Shown: in pieces, positions 1 to 8,427 of the stretch
How positions within the stretch are numbered: the stretch's first letter is position 1
Layout of the letters: every line of letters begins with the position of its first letter
DNA from: DAOTVC01 sp034437215
GTDB taxonomy: Bacteria > Chloroflexota > Anaerolineae > B4-G1 > SLSP01
Direction of reading: 5' to 3'
DNA length: 30,928 nt
Assembly: GCA_034437215.1 (NCBI GenBank)
Contig: DAOTVC010000130.1
Coordinates: 1 to 30,928 of the forward strand
Translations under genes and position numbers: made by a program
The notes under the pieces: generated by a model
Databases searched by the model: none
What the model saw: the letters and a program-made list of their open reading frames with translations, nothing else
Told to the model about the DNA's origin: nothing

Positions 1-338
1 GTGGGCGTGGGGGTCGGGGTGGGCGTGGGAGTGTCCGCGAAGTGGAGCTGGTCCGCTACCGTCCGCGTGCCGAAGGGCGTGAGAATGTCCTCGATGGCCG
101 GTTCCGGCGTCAGTAACTCGCGGCGCAGGCGCGGAACGGGAGTGATCTCGAAACTGCTGAACTGGGCGTCCGGGTTTAGCTCCGAGAGCATATTGGCGCG
201 GACGATCTTGCGCTCCTCGAGACGCATGGCCCGGTTGGCAGTGAAGAGGATGCAAGAGAAGCCGGTGAGCAGCATGGCCAAAACCAGCAGAAGTTTCGGC
301 AGTGAAGAGGAACGGTTTGGCTCCGAGATCTCAGACAT
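1..338 (-). CDS. Partial membrane-anchored protein with Pro-Thr linker (C-terminus outside window)
   Basis: About 112 N-terminal residues are visible, starting at the ATG that overlaps the end of the upstream histidine kinase gene by 8 nt, so the two are almost certainly co-transcribed and translationally coupled. The N-terminus is polar for about 13 residues, then has one hydrophobic segment (roughly residues 14-32, LPKLLLVLAMLLTGF...), consistent with a signal anchor. A hydrophilic stretch follows, then a Thr-Pro repeat (TPTPTPTP) encoded by the GTGGGC-like microsatellite at positions 1-33. Such linkers usually separate a membrane anchor from an extracellular domain, which here lies beyond the window. 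No family is recognised from the visible part. Coupling to the kinase suggests a role in the same signalling or envelope function, but this is inference. Confidence 0.7.
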   Translation of the reverse strand, partial: MSEISEPNRSSSLPKLLLVLAMLLTGFSCILFTANRAMRLEERKIVRANMLSELNPDAQFSSFEITPVPRLRRELLTPEPAIEDILTPFGTRTVADQLHFADTPTPTPTPTP

Positions 339-2616
339 GGGCGGACTCGTTCGGGCTACCGGCGGGGGCTAGAGCCCCGGCATTCAGCGCCGGTAGGACG
401 ATGCTGAAGGTGCTGCCGGCGCCCTGTTCACTGGTCACTTGGATGGCCCCCTCGTGCGCTTCAACGATCGCTCGGGTGAGGTAGAGTCCCAGACCGAGAC
501 CGCGTGCCTCTTCACCCTCCAGGCTGGTAGAGCGATGGAAGCGGGTGAAGAGTTGATCTAACTCCTCGGGGCCCATACCGCTGCCGGTGTCGCTCACGTC
601 GAGGAAGAGCTGTTCGTCGACGACACGTGCGCGCACTTCAATGGTACCGCCGGTGGGAGTGTACTGCCAGGCGTTGCGCACCAGGGCGATCAGGGCCCAA
701 CGCAGCCGGCGCAGGTCGACGTTCGCCTGCGGCAGGTGTTCCGGCACGTCCACGTGCAGCTCCAGATCCTTCTCCGCCATCTGCTCCCGCCAGCGCTCCG
801 TCACGTCGTGGATCAGGGGGCCGATGTTGCCGGGCTGCGGGCGCACCGCCAGGTGTCCCCGGGCCTCCATCTCGGAGAGCTCCAGGAGCTGGTCCACCAT
901 CGAGATCAGGTCGTTGGCGTTCCGGTGGATGGTCTTGATAAAGCCGTACATCTGCTGTCCCAGGGCCTCGGCGGCGTGGGCAACCAGCAGCGAGCTGTAC
1001 CCCTTGATCGCCGTCAGCGGCGTGCGCAGCTCGTGAGAGACGTGGGAGACGAAGGCGTCCTTGAGCCGTTCGGCCTCGGCCTCGGCGGTCACGTCACGTA
1101 GGACGATGACCCGGCCCAGGTACTCCCCCTCGTCGGTGTGTACCGGTGCTGAATGGATGTCCAGGACCTGGCGCCCCACCTCCAGACGGCGGCGCTCGTC
1201 CAACCAGGGAGCGCTGTCGTCGTCCGGGAGCTCCCACTCGGCATCTGCGAGCTCCTGCAGGCCATCGAGATCGAAGTCGGCCCGGGGACTCCCCGTCATC
1301 TTGGTCAGCATGGTCTCTGCGGCGGGGTTGAGGGGGACCAGATTGCCCTCCAGATCCTCGAGGATCACGCCATCGCCGATGCTCAGGAGGATCGCTCGCA
1401 TGCGTCCGGACGCCTCCTTATACACCTGGAGCAGGTCCTGGAGCTCCTGGGTGCGCTCCTCGAGCCGGCCGGTCATCTCATCGAAGGTCGTGGCCAGGAT
1501 CCCGATCTCATCGCTGCTGCGGATCCCTGTGCGCCGGTCGAGCTGTCCCTCGGCGACGGCCCGGGAGGTGGCGACCAGGCGGGCCAGGGGCGAGGTGATG
1601 CGCCGCGCAACGAGGATGCCCACCCCGATGACGCAGGTCGTAGCGAAACCGAAGAGCAGCACGTAGGTAGTGCGGCTGGCCGTGCTGGTATCGAGGATGA
1701 AGTTCGTGGGGAGGGCGATGCCGAAAACGCCCAGGGTCTGGTTGCTCACGCTCAGGGGACCGTGGGCCAGGCGGTACCCGCGCCCACGAATCTCGGCGCT
1801 CTCCACGAAGGTGAGCTCCGTGTTGTACAGCAGCAGCACGTACTCATCTGAGGAAAGGCGCATCTCTGGGGGGAGGCTCTCGTCGTCTTCCCCCGCCAGG
1901 GTGAGGGTGTTGGCGACGATTTGACCGCCGTCCAGATAGATGATCACGTCGGCGAGGGCGTTGGCCTTGAACTCGGCAACCATCTCGTCCAGGCGTGTCC
2001 CGACGATGGTCACGCCGACCAGCTCGTCGGTTAACCTGACGGGGATCGCAGTAAAGTAGTAGTGCCTTTCGTCAATGGGGTGGCGCCCGATGGCGCGCAG
2101 TGGGCCCGCGCTCTCGTTGCCCCGCGTTAGCAGCGCCTCGATGATCCACAAATTGGCCATGTGCTCTCGGGTGGAGACGGGCCGGAGCGTGCCGTTGTCG
2201 TTTCTTAGGAGATGGAGCATCTCGTTGCTCTCCGAATCGACGAGGATGAGAGTGTCGATGCCCGTTCCCGCCGCGGCCGGCTCGGCAAGGGCCGCAATTT
2301 CAGCCGTATCGCCTGCTTCCAGGGCCTCCGCCAGATCTTGGGTGAAGGCGATGAGCCGCGCCGCTTCGATGTGGCGGATCTCCTGACGCGCGAGATTGTC
2401 CGAGACGACGCGGCCCGCCTCCATCAAGTGGTTGGTCAGCCGCTCGTCCAAAGAGCCGGCGACCAGATTCATAACCACGTAGATGCCGATGGTGGCGATG
2501 GCGAAGGTCAGGAGCAGGTAAGGGAGTACGATCTTGTCACGGATATTGAGCGTCAGCGGCCCACGGGGAGAGTGCCGTTCGGCAGGTCGGTTGCTTTCCA
2601 ATTCTCGCGTCACCAC
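331..2616 (-). CDS. Transmembrane sensor histidine kinase (extracytoplasmic sensor-HAMP-PAS-HisKA-HATPase)
   Basis: Membrane sensor kinase of 761 aa that should autophosphorylate on His and pass the phosphate to a response regulator. No regulator is seen in the window. Order of domains: membrane helix about 29-52; extracytoplasmic Cache-like sensor region about 55-310; second helix about 317-341; HAMP segment about 342-395 ending in a coiled coil; PAS-like region about 405-515; HisKA with phospho-acceptor H528 in SHELRTPL; ATPase with N box N648 (RNAWQYTP), G1 box DTGSGMG and G2 box GLGLGLYL. The core resembles the PhoR/VicK (WalK) type. The GTG start at 2616 is chosen because GGAGGA lies 6-8 nt upstream. 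The 3' end overlaps the next gene by 8 nt. All catalytic boxes are intact. The ligand cannot be told from sequence. Confidence 0.95.
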   Translation of the reverse strand: MVTRELESNRPAERHSPRGPLTLNIRDKIVLPYLLLTFAIATIGIYVVMNLVAGSLDERLTNHLMEAGRVVSDNLARQEIRHIEAARLIAFTQDLAEALEAGDTAEIAALAEPAAAGTGIDTLILVDSESNEMLHLLRNDNGTLRPVSTREHMANLWIIEALLTRGNESAGPLRAIGRHPIDERHYYFTAIPVRLTDELVGVTIVGTRLDEMVAEFKANALADVIIYLDGGQIVANTLTLAGEDDESLPPEMRLSSDEYVLLLYNTELTFVESAEIRGRGYRLAHGPLSVSNQTLGVFGIALPTNFILDTSTASRTTYVLLFGFATTCVIGVGILVARRITSPLARLVATSRAVAEGQLDRRTGIRSSDEIGILATTFDEMTGRLEERTQELQDLLQVYKEASGRMRAILLSIGDGVILEDLEGNLVPLNPAAETMLTKMTGSPRADFDLDGLQELADAEWELPDDDSAPWLDERRRLEVGRQVLDIHSAPVHTDEGEYLGRVIVLRDVTAEAEAERLKDAFVSHVSHELRTPLTAIKGYSSLLVAHAAEALGQQMYGFIKTIHRNANDLISMVDQLLELSEMEARGHLAVRPQPGNIGPLIHDVTERWREQMAEKDLELHVDVPEHLPQANVDLRRLRWALIALVRNAWQYTPTGGTIEVRARVVDEQLFLDVSDTGSGMGPEELDQLFTRFHRSTSLEGEEARGLGLGLYLTRAIVEAHEGAIQVTSEQGAGSTFSIVLPALNAGALAPAGSPNESAHV

Positions 2617-3126
2617 TCTTCCTCCGCCTGAACTCTGCGGATCCTTCCGAATCTCTCTATCCGCCGCGCGTCGAAACAGCGCTCTATGGCCAACGATAAG
2701 CTCTTGAAGTTCAAAGGTTACCCCACTTCATCGCCAGGACGATCGTCAAAACCGTTTTAAAACTATACCCCTTTGGGTTGTTGATCGGTTTTAGTTGATC
2801 GGCGACTTTAAAACTACTATAGCATTATCCTGAAATATCGTCAATAGTGCAACAACGGATGATGAAAAAACGGTTATAAAATAGTAAGATGATCTCGACC
2901 CGTCTCCCTGCTCTGGTATAACAGTCGGTTCTTTGCCCCATTAAGGGTTGCTCTCTGCGCCGCCCCCTCAGCTCCCTGGGCCTTACTGATCCGGACATAA
3001 ATCTCTGCTGGCCCTTGTTGTCTGCGGGTGAGGGGCGAACTCTTTCTGTTTCAACCCGGTCGGGTGCCCTACATACTATCGTGCGACGAGGCCCTAAGGT
3101 GACGTTCACTTGTGTGATTCCAATCG
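2617..3126. other. Divergent intergenic region, AT-rich in its left half; no gene recognised
   Basis: This gap separates the minus-strand kinase from plus-strand secG. Roughly 2690-2890 is much more AT-rich than the rest of the window. It carries related AT motifs (TTTTAAAACTATA at 2755-2767 and a similar TTTAAAACTACTATA near 2807-2821) and two direct copies of GTTGATCGG (2780-2788 and 2794-2802), which could be operator or promoter elements for the kinase gene. The right half (2890-3126) shows a TATAAC hexamer at 2917 but no convincing promoter, tRNA or structured RNA. A long minus-strand reading frame crossing this gap and secG has no family likeness and was not called. Confidence 0.5.
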
Positions 3127-3154
3127 TTGTAATTTCTGTGCAGCGTGATATAAT
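3127..3154 (+). promoter_or_regulatory. Predicted sigma-70-type promoter for secG
   Basis: TTGTAA (3127-3132) and a perfect TATAAT (3149-3154) are separated by 16 bp. The expected transcript start is near 3161, giving a leader of about 27 nt that contains the GGAGG ribosome site at 3173-3177 before the ATG at 3188. Confidence 0.7.
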
Positions 3155-3187
3155 GCCCTGGCATTTGGCATTGGAGGTACATAAGGT

Positions 3188-3412
3188 ATGGAACCCTATT
3201 TGAATGTTATCCAGATTATTCTGGGCGTCGTGCTCATCGTTCTCATCCTCTTTGAGGTGCGCAGCAGCGGTATGGGCGGGGTCTTCGGTGGAACCCAGAC
3301 AGGGCTGATGCGCAAGCGCCGGGGTGCCGAACTCCTGCTCTTCCGGTTGACGATGGGGGTCTCGATACTCTTCTTCCTGATCGCTATTCTCAACGTTCTG
3401 GTTAGAGGCTGA
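3188..3412 (+). CDS. secG: Protein translocase subunit SecG
   Basis: Small 74-aa inner-membrane subunit that assists the SecYE channel in protein export. It has the expected SecG layout: a first hydrophobic helix (about residues 7-24, IQIILGVVLIVLILFE), a cytoplasmic loop with SSGMGGVFGG, a basic patch (MRKRRGAE), then a second helix (about 50-71). Length matches the family (70-80 aa in many phyla). The start is supported by GGAGG 11 nt upstream and a good promoter just before it. It is followed after 121 nt by a solute-binding protein gene. A weak 5-bp hairpin (GAAGG/CCTTC) lies in that gap but lacks a convincing U tract. Export function fits the surrounding envelope genes. Confidence 0.93.
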   Translation: MEPYLNVIQIILGVVLIVLILFEVRSSGMGGVFGGTQTGLMRKRRGAELLLFRLTMGVSILFFLIAILNVLVRG

Positions 3413-3533
3413 AATCTTAAGTTGTGAGGGCGAGGGATTGAAGGCCACTAGGACCTTCTCCTTCGTCCTTTTGTGTGCCATGGTTGGGGTCGCGAGGCTG
3501 GACTTGACCTCTAGGAGGAGCTGACGCGCACTT

Positions 3534-5201
3534 ATGTTCCGTCGCATTGGCTGGCAAATCCTGCTCGTCGGCGTGGGCTTTCTTCTCGCCGCCGGTATGC
3601 TAGCTTACCTGGCTGCCACCTACACCACGGAGTTTCGACCCGCACCGGGCGGTACCTACGTCGAGAGCGTAGCAGGCTTTCCGCAGACGCTTAATCCCCT
3701 GTTGAGCTTCTACAACGACGCCGACAGCGACGTCACGGCGCTCGTCTTCAGTGGGCTGACGAGGATGAACCTGCGCAGCGAGGTCGAACCCGACCTGGCG
3801 CAGGGCTGGGAGATCGATCCCCAGGGCATCACCTACACCTTCCGCCTCAATCCCCGGGCCCTTTGGCACGATGGGACACCCGTCTCGGCAGACGATGTCC
3901 TCTTTACGGTGGAGCTATTGGCCGACCCCGACTACCCGGGACCTGCGGACATCGGCGCTCTCTGGCAATCCGTCCGGGCGGAGAAGGTGAACGATCTGAC
4001 GGTGCGGTTCATCCTCTCCGAGCCCTACGCACCCTTTCTCGACTACACGACGGTGGGGCTCCTCCCCGCTCACCTCCTGGAGGGAATTCGGGCGACCGAT
4101 CTGCCCGTGTTGGAGTTCAACCGTGCTCCTGTCGGGAGCGGGCCCTTCCGGTTGACGGAGGTGGAGGTGGACGAGGGACAGGTCACCATGGTGACCCTGA
4201 AGCGCTTCCTGCGTTACTACGGCAGGGAGCACCTCCTGGAGAACGTCGTGCTGCGCTTCTATCCCACGGCACGCGCTGCCTTTGAGGCCTACGAAGAGGG
4301 GTTGGTCGAGGGGGTCGCGCGTGTGCCGCCCGCCCTCCTGCCCGAAGCCTGGGAGCAGGGCGAGCTCAACCTCTACTCCGCTCCCACCGCCGAGATGGCT
4401 ATGCTCTATTTCAACACCACCGTGACCCGTACCCAGTCCTTGGGGGACAGCCGGGTCCGCCGGGCCCTGCTCTACGGCCTCGATCGCCAGGCTCTGGTCG
4501 ATGAGGTGCTCATGGGACAGGCGGTCGTCCCCCTGACGCCCCTGCTGCCCGGCACCTGGGCCTACGAACCTGAGACGGGTGAGGCCTACGGCTACGATCA
4601 GGAGCGCGCCCAGACCCTGTTAGCGGAGGCGGGCTGGACCCGCGAGTCGGTCACCGGCACCCTCCGGAACGCCGGCGGGGAGCCTCTGACCTTCTCGCTG
4701 CTCGTCGCCGACGATCCCCAGGACTACGCCTTGGGCGAGGTCATCGCCCTGCAGTGGGCGCGCCTGGGCATCTCCACGACCATCGAAGCGGTGCCCCCTC
4801 TGGCGCGCAACGGCAGGTTGGACGCGCGCCTCTATGAGGCGGCTCTCGCGCACTTTGCCATACCCGGTGATCCCGACCCCTATACCTTCTGGCATCAGAC
4901 TCAGATCGAGGTGGGGGGGCAGAACTACGCCGGCTTCGATCACCGCCGCCTGAGTGAGGTGGTGGAGCAGGCGCGGATCACCATCGACCGGGACGCGCGG
5001 CGGGAGCTCTATCGGGAGTTCCAGCAGATCCTCATGGAGGAGGTGCCCGCCATCCCCCTCTACGTCCCCATCTACACCTACGCCGTCGACGAGCAGGTGC
5101 AGCAGGTGCAGCTGGGGCCGCTGATGCGCAGTGGGGATCGCTTTCGTAACATCGAGGACTGGTTTGTGCTACAACGGCGGGTGATCGTCAGCGAGCAGTA
5201 G
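3534..5201 (+). CDS. ABC transporter substrate-binding protein, family 5 (peptide/nickel type), membrane-anchored
   Basis: Protein of 555 aa resembling OppA/DppA-type extracytoplasmic binding proteins (SBP_bac_5). An N-terminal hydrophobic helix (about residues 7-27) without a lipobox Cys suggests an uncleaved anchor or signal peptide. Family hallmarks are LNPLLSFYNDADSD near residue 55, HDGTPVSADDVLFT near 108, the NTTVTRTQSLGDSRVRRAL region near 300, and the C-terminal QILMEEVPAIPLYVP. Length is typical of the family. No permease or ATPase genes flank it, so it may serve transporter genes elsewhere or be a stand-alone binding protein. The ATG at 3534 is preceded by AGGAGGAG (3513-3520), slightly far at 13 nt. 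The substrate could be oligopeptides or other solutes and cannot be set from sequence. Confidence 0.9.
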   Translation: MFRRIGWQILLVGVGFLLAAGMLAYLAATYTTEFRPAPGGTYVESVAGFPQTLNPLLSFYNDADSDVTALVFSGLTRMNLRSEVEPDLAQGWEIDPQGITYTFRLNPRALWHDGTPVSADDVLFTVELLADPDYPGPADIGALWQSVRAEKVNDLTVRFILSEPYAPFLDYTTVGLLPAHLLEGIRATDLPVLEFNRAPVGSGPFRLTEVEVDEGQVTMVTLKRFLRYYGREHLLENVVLRFYPTARAAFEAYEEGLVEGVARVPPALLPEAWEQGELNLYSAPTAEMAMLYFNTTVTRTQSLGDSRVRRALLYGLDRQALVDEVLMGQAVVPLTPLLPGTWAYEPETGEAYGYDQERAQTLLAEAGWTRESVTGTLRNAGGEPLTFSLLVADDPQDYALGEVIALQWARLGISTTIEAVPPLARNGRLDARLYEAALAHFAIPGDPDPYTFWHQTQIEVGGQNYAGFDHRRLSEVVEQARITIDRDARRELYREFQQILMEEVPAIPLYVPIYTYAVDEQVQQVQLGPLMRSGDRFRNIEDWFVLQRRVIVSEQ

Positions 5202-5215
5202 AACATTAGGCGCGG

Positions 5216-5244
5216 TTGCCTCTCATTCGCTTTTTCTGTATAAT
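5216..5244 (+). promoter_or_regulatory. Predicted sigma-70-type promoter for ppdK
   Basis: TTGCCT (5216-5221), a 17-bp spacer and a perfect TATAAT (5239-5244) lie in the 81-bp gap after the solute-binding protein gene. The predicted leader is about 30 nt and contains AAGGAGGAAA (5271-5280), one of the best ribosome sites in the window. Confidence 0.78.
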
Positions 5245-5282
5245 TGTAAGGATGAATTGCTAAAATTAACAAGGAGGAAACT

Positions 5283-8048
5283 ATGACAAAGAAATGGGTG
5301 TATCTGGCCCACAATGGCAAGGCTGCGTACGAAAAGGTGATCGGGCACGAGCCGACGTTGGATGAGATGAAGGCCATCTTCGGTGGCAAGGGGGCCGGTC
5401 TTATAACCATGACCGCTGCCGGGATTCCCGTTCCACCTGCATCCACCATCACGACCGAGGCCTGTGTCGAGTACATGCGCACCGACGAGTTCCCCGAAGG
5501 TATGTGGGAGCAGGTGCTGGACTCGGTAAAGGTGCTCGAGGAGAAGACGGGCAAGACCTTCGGCGAGGGGCCGAATCCCCTGCTGGTCTCCGTGCGCTCC
5601 GGCGGGCGCGTCTCCATGCCCGGCATGATGGACACCGTCCTCAACCTCGGTCTCAACGACGAGACCCGTGAGGCGTTGGCGGAGCGCACCGGCGATGAGT
5701 GGTTCTCCTACGATGCCTACCGTCGCTTCATCACCATGTTCTCCGACATCGTGATGGACTTCTCGCGTGAATACTTCGAGGAGAAGCTGGAGGAGCTCAA
5801 GCAGAAGGAGGGCGTCGAGCTGGATCCCGACGTCAGCCTGGAGGGTCTCAAGGAGCTGGTGCAGGAGTACAAGCAGATGTACCAGGATAAGTTCGGCGAG
5901 CCCTTCCCCACCGACCCCTTCAAGCAGCTGCGCCTCTCCATCCGCGCCGTCTTCGATTCCTGGAACGGCGAGCGCGCCATCGCCTACCGCGAGCACGAGG
6001 GCATCCCCCACACCTGGGGCACCGCCGTCAACGTGCAGACCATGGTCTTCGGCAACCTGGGTGATGACTCCGCCACCGGTGTTTGCTTCACCCGCGATCC
6101 CTCGACGGGCGCCCACGAATACCTCTACGGTGAGTGGCTGCCCAATGCCCAGGGTGAGGACGTCGTCGCCGGCATCCGGACCCCGCGCAAGATCAGCCTC
6201 CAGGCCTCTCGCGTGTGGGCCGAATCCCGTGGTATCTCCGAAGAGGTGCGCAAAGAGAAGTACCCCAGCCTTGAAGAGGCCATGCCCGAGACGTACAAAG
6301 AGTTCTCGGAGATCGCTGCGAAGCTCGAAGCCTACTACGAGGACATGCAGGACATCGAGTTCACTATCGAGGAGGGCAAGCTCTGGATTCTCCAGACCCG
6401 GACGGGCAAGCGCACCGCGCACGCCTCCGTGAAGATCGCCGTGGACCTGGTGGACGAGGGCGTCATCGAGGAGGAGACCGCCGTGATGCGCGTCGAGGCC
6501 CGCTATGTTGAGCTCTTCCTGCGCCCGAGCTTTGACCCGAAGGCGGAGCGCGAGCTGATCGCCGAGGGGCTGGACGCCTCCCCCGGCGCCGGCGTGGGCA
6601 AGGCCGTCTTCGACGCCAAGCGCGCCAAGGAGCTGCAGGAGTCCGGGGTAGATGTGATCCTCGTCCGTCCGGAGACCGCTCCCGATGACGTGCCGGGCAT
6701 GTTGGCCTCCAAGGGCGTGCTCACGCAGAAGGGTGGCTCCACCTCTCACGCCGCCGTTGTGGCCCGGGGCGCCAACCTCCCCTGCGTCGCCGGCGCCGAG
6801 GGCATCACCGTCGATACCAACAAGCGCCGCTTCACTACCGCGGAGGGCGAGGTCATCGAGGAAGGTGACGTGATCTCCATCGACGGCTTCATCGGCGAAG
6901 TCTACCGGGGCGCCGTGGATACCATCGAGTCCGTCTGGGAAGAGCAGACCGACCTGCTGCGCCTGCTTGGCTGGGCCGACAAGATCCGCGAGTTGGGTGT
7001 GCGCGCTAACGCCGACCAGGCGGACGGTGCCGAGATGGCCAACCGCTTCGGCAGCGAGGGTATCGGTCTGGCCCGCACCGAGCACATGTTCTTCCATCCC
7101 GTGGCCCGAGAGGCCGTCGTCCGCATGATCGTGACCGAGACTAAGGAGGGTCGCGAGAAGGCGCTGGAAGATATGCTGCCCATTCAGGAGCAGGACTTCG
7201 AGGCGCTCTTCGAGGCCATGGACGGCAAGCCCGTCATCATGCGCCTCATCGACCCGCCCATGCACGAGTTCTTGCCCCCCAAGGACGAACTGCTCGAGGA
7301 CGTCACACGACTCCGCTGCGAGAATCCCGATTCCGAGGAGCTGGCAGAGAAGGAAAAGATGCTCGGGATCGTCAACCGCCTCTGGGAGACCAACCCCATG
7401 ATGGGACTCCGTGGCTGCCGGGCCGGTATCATGTACGAAGGGCTCACGGAGATGCAGACGCGCGCCTACTTCCAGGCCGCCTGCCGGGCCGCCAAGCGCG
7501 GCATCGACGTGCATCCTGAGGTGATGATTCCTCTCGTAGGGCACGTGAACGAACTTAAGCTGGAGAGCGAGAAGCTCAAGAAGGTCGCCGCCCAGGTCAT
7601 GGAGGAGGAGGGCATCGAGGTGCCCGCTATGTTCGGCACCATGATCGAGGTGCCGCGCGCTGCCCTGGTCGCCGCCGAGATTGCCAAAGAGGCGGAGTTC
7701 TTCTCCTTCGGGACCAACGACCTGACCCAGATGACCTTCGGTTTCAGCCGCGACGACGCACAGGGCAAGTTCCTGATGCAATACGTCGATATGGGCATTC
7801 TGCCTGACGATCCCTTCCAGACCATTGACGAGGAGGGGGTGGGTAAATTGGTGGCGATGTGTGTGGAGGACGCCCGCAAGGCGAACCCCGGCATCGAGGT
7901 GGGAATCTGTGGTGAGCACGGTGGCGATCCGCAGTCCATCGATTTCTGCCATCGCGTCGGTCTGGATTACGTCAGCTGCTCGCCCCCTCGCGTCCCCGTG
8001 GCGCGATTGGCCGCAGCCCAGGCCGCGATTCGCAATCGCGAGAAGTAA
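5283..8048 (+). CDS. ppdK: Pyruvate, phosphate dikinase
   Basis: Cytosolic enzyme of 921 aa interconverting pyruvate + ATP + Pi and phosphoenolpyruvate + AMP + PPi. Order of domains: N-terminal ATP-grasp part (GGKGAGL near residue 38, RSGGRVSMPGMMDTVLNLG near 110); swivelling phosphohistidine domain with H489 in GGSTSHAAVVARG; C-terminal PEP/pyruvate barrel with GIGLARTEHMFF, the FGTNDLTQ motif and the proton-relay Cys C876 in GICGEHGGDP. All catalytic residues are present. The usual Met before TSH is Ser here. Length is slightly above the 870-900 aa typical of bacterial PPDK. Its own promoter, a strong ribosome site and a strong downstream terminator suggest a highly expressed single-gene unit. 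The long minus-strand frame opposite is a codon-bias shadow. Confidence 0.97.
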   Translation: MTKKWVYLAHNGKAAYEKVIGHEPTLDEMKAIFGGKGAGLITMTAAGIPVPPASTITTEACVEYMRTDEFPEGMWEQVLDSVKVLEEKTGKTFGEGPNPLLVSVRSGGRVSMPGMMDTVLNLGLNDETREALAERTGDEWFSYDAYRRFITMFSDIVMDFSREYFEEKLEELKQKEGVELDPDVSLEGLKELVQEYKQMYQDKFGEPFPTDPFKQLRLSIRAVFDSWNGERAIAYREHEGIPHTWGTAVNVQTMVFGNLGDDSATGVCFTRDPSTGAHEYLYGEWLPNAQGEDVVAGIRTPRKISLQASRVWAESRGISEEVRKEKYPSLEEAMPETYKEFSEIAAKLEAYYEDMQDIEFTIEEGKLWILQTRTGKRTAHASVKIAVDLVDEGVIEEETAVMRVEARYVELFLRPSFDPKAERELIAEGLDASPGAGVGKAVFDAKRAKELQESGVDVILVRPETAPDDVPGMLASKGVLTQKGGSTSHAAVVARGANLPCVAGAEGITVDTNKRRFTTAEGEVIEEGDVISIDGFIGEVYRGAVDTIESVWEEQTDLLRLLGWADKIRELGVRANADQADGAEMANRFGSEGIGLARTEHMFFHPVAREAVVRMIVTETKEGREKALEDMLPIQEQDFEALFEAMDGKPVIMRLIDPPMHEFLPPKDELLEDVTRLRCENPDSEELAEKEKMLGIVNRLWETNPMMGLRGCRAGIMYEGLTEMQTRAYFQAACRAAKRGIDVHPEVMIPLVGHVNELKLESEKLKKVAAQVMEEEGIEVPAMFGTMIEVPRAALVAAEIAKEAEFFSFGTNDLTQMTFGFSRDDAQGKFLMQYVDMGILPDDPFQTIDEEGVGKLVAMCVEDARKANPGIEVGICGEHGGDPQSIDFCHRVGLDYVSCSPPRVPVARLAAAQAAIRNREK

Positions 8049-8065
8049 GCGTACTTCGCAACCCA

Positions 8066-8095
8066 CGGCGCACCCCCGCGGGGGTGCGCCGTTTT
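8066..8095 (+). terminator. Rho-independent terminator after ppdK
   Basis: An 11-bp perfect GC-rich stem (CGGCGCACCCC paired with GGGGTGCGCCG) closes a 4-nt loop and is followed by TTTT. It starts 17 nt after the ppdK stop codon. Confidence 0.93.
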
Positions 8096-8130
8096 CGTAT
8101 GGGTCACTTCCTTGCCTTTTGTCCCATCCG

Positions 8131-8317
8131 CAGTAGAGTCACTTATGACTTCCCTGAAAGAAGGGGGATGAACCGCAAAGGACGCAGAGGTCGCAAAGAC
8201 AACTTAATATTTCTAAGGTTTACGCCTCGATGAGTTAATAATCTGTATCTCAACTTTGCGTTCTTTGCGCTCTCTACGGTTAGCTAGCCTTTCTTCAGTA
8301 GAGTTACTTATCATTCC
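8131..8317. repeat. Palindromic repeat A with 9-nt-periodic arms, flanked by imperfect direct repeats
   Basis: The core inverted repeat spans 8171-8281. The left arm is three 9-mers, ACCGCAAAG, GACGCAGAG, GTCGCAAAG (8172-8198). The right arm reads, on the other strand, ACCGTAGAG, AGCGCAAAG, AACGCAAAG (8254-8280). The loop is 55 nt and AT-rich. Outside the palindrome sit direct copies CAGTAGAGTCACTTAT (8131-8146) and CAGTAGAGTTACTTAT (8296-8311), identical at 15 of 16 positions, followed by similar ACTTCC/ATTCC ends. The layout resembles a non-autonomous MITE-like insertion or a structured RNA module. No coding potential is seen. Confidence 0.75.
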
Positions 8318-8376
8318 GGAGGGGGGAGGGGACTGCTTCCTGTTTCCACCCCCGGTATTATTAGGCAGCTGACCCT

Positions 8377-8411
8377 TTCTCACTTCTCACTTCTGACGAC
8401 TCACTCTCTCC
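8377..8411 (+). repeat. Degenerate heptad tract upstream of the nitrilase gene
   Basis: Five consecutive 7-mers, TTCTCAC, TTCTCAC, TTCTGAC, GACTCAC, TCTCTCC, end 5 nt before the GAGGAGG ribosome site of the next gene, so they lie in its presumed leader. It resembles the other 7-nt-periodic tracts in this window. Confidence 0.6.
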
Positions 8412-8427
8412 TCACGAGGAGGTTATC

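Noticed and set aside
2825..3547. 240-codon minus-strand frame across the kinase/secG gap
   Set aside because: It runs through secG and its promoter, has no family likeness and lacks a ribosome site, so it was not called despite covering otherwise empty sequence.
5223..8066. 947-codon open frame opposite ppdK
   Set aside because: It has no recognisable domain, is rich in Leu/His/Gly/Asp as expected from the reverse of GC-rich codons, and lies exactly opposite a clear pyruvate phosphate dikinase.
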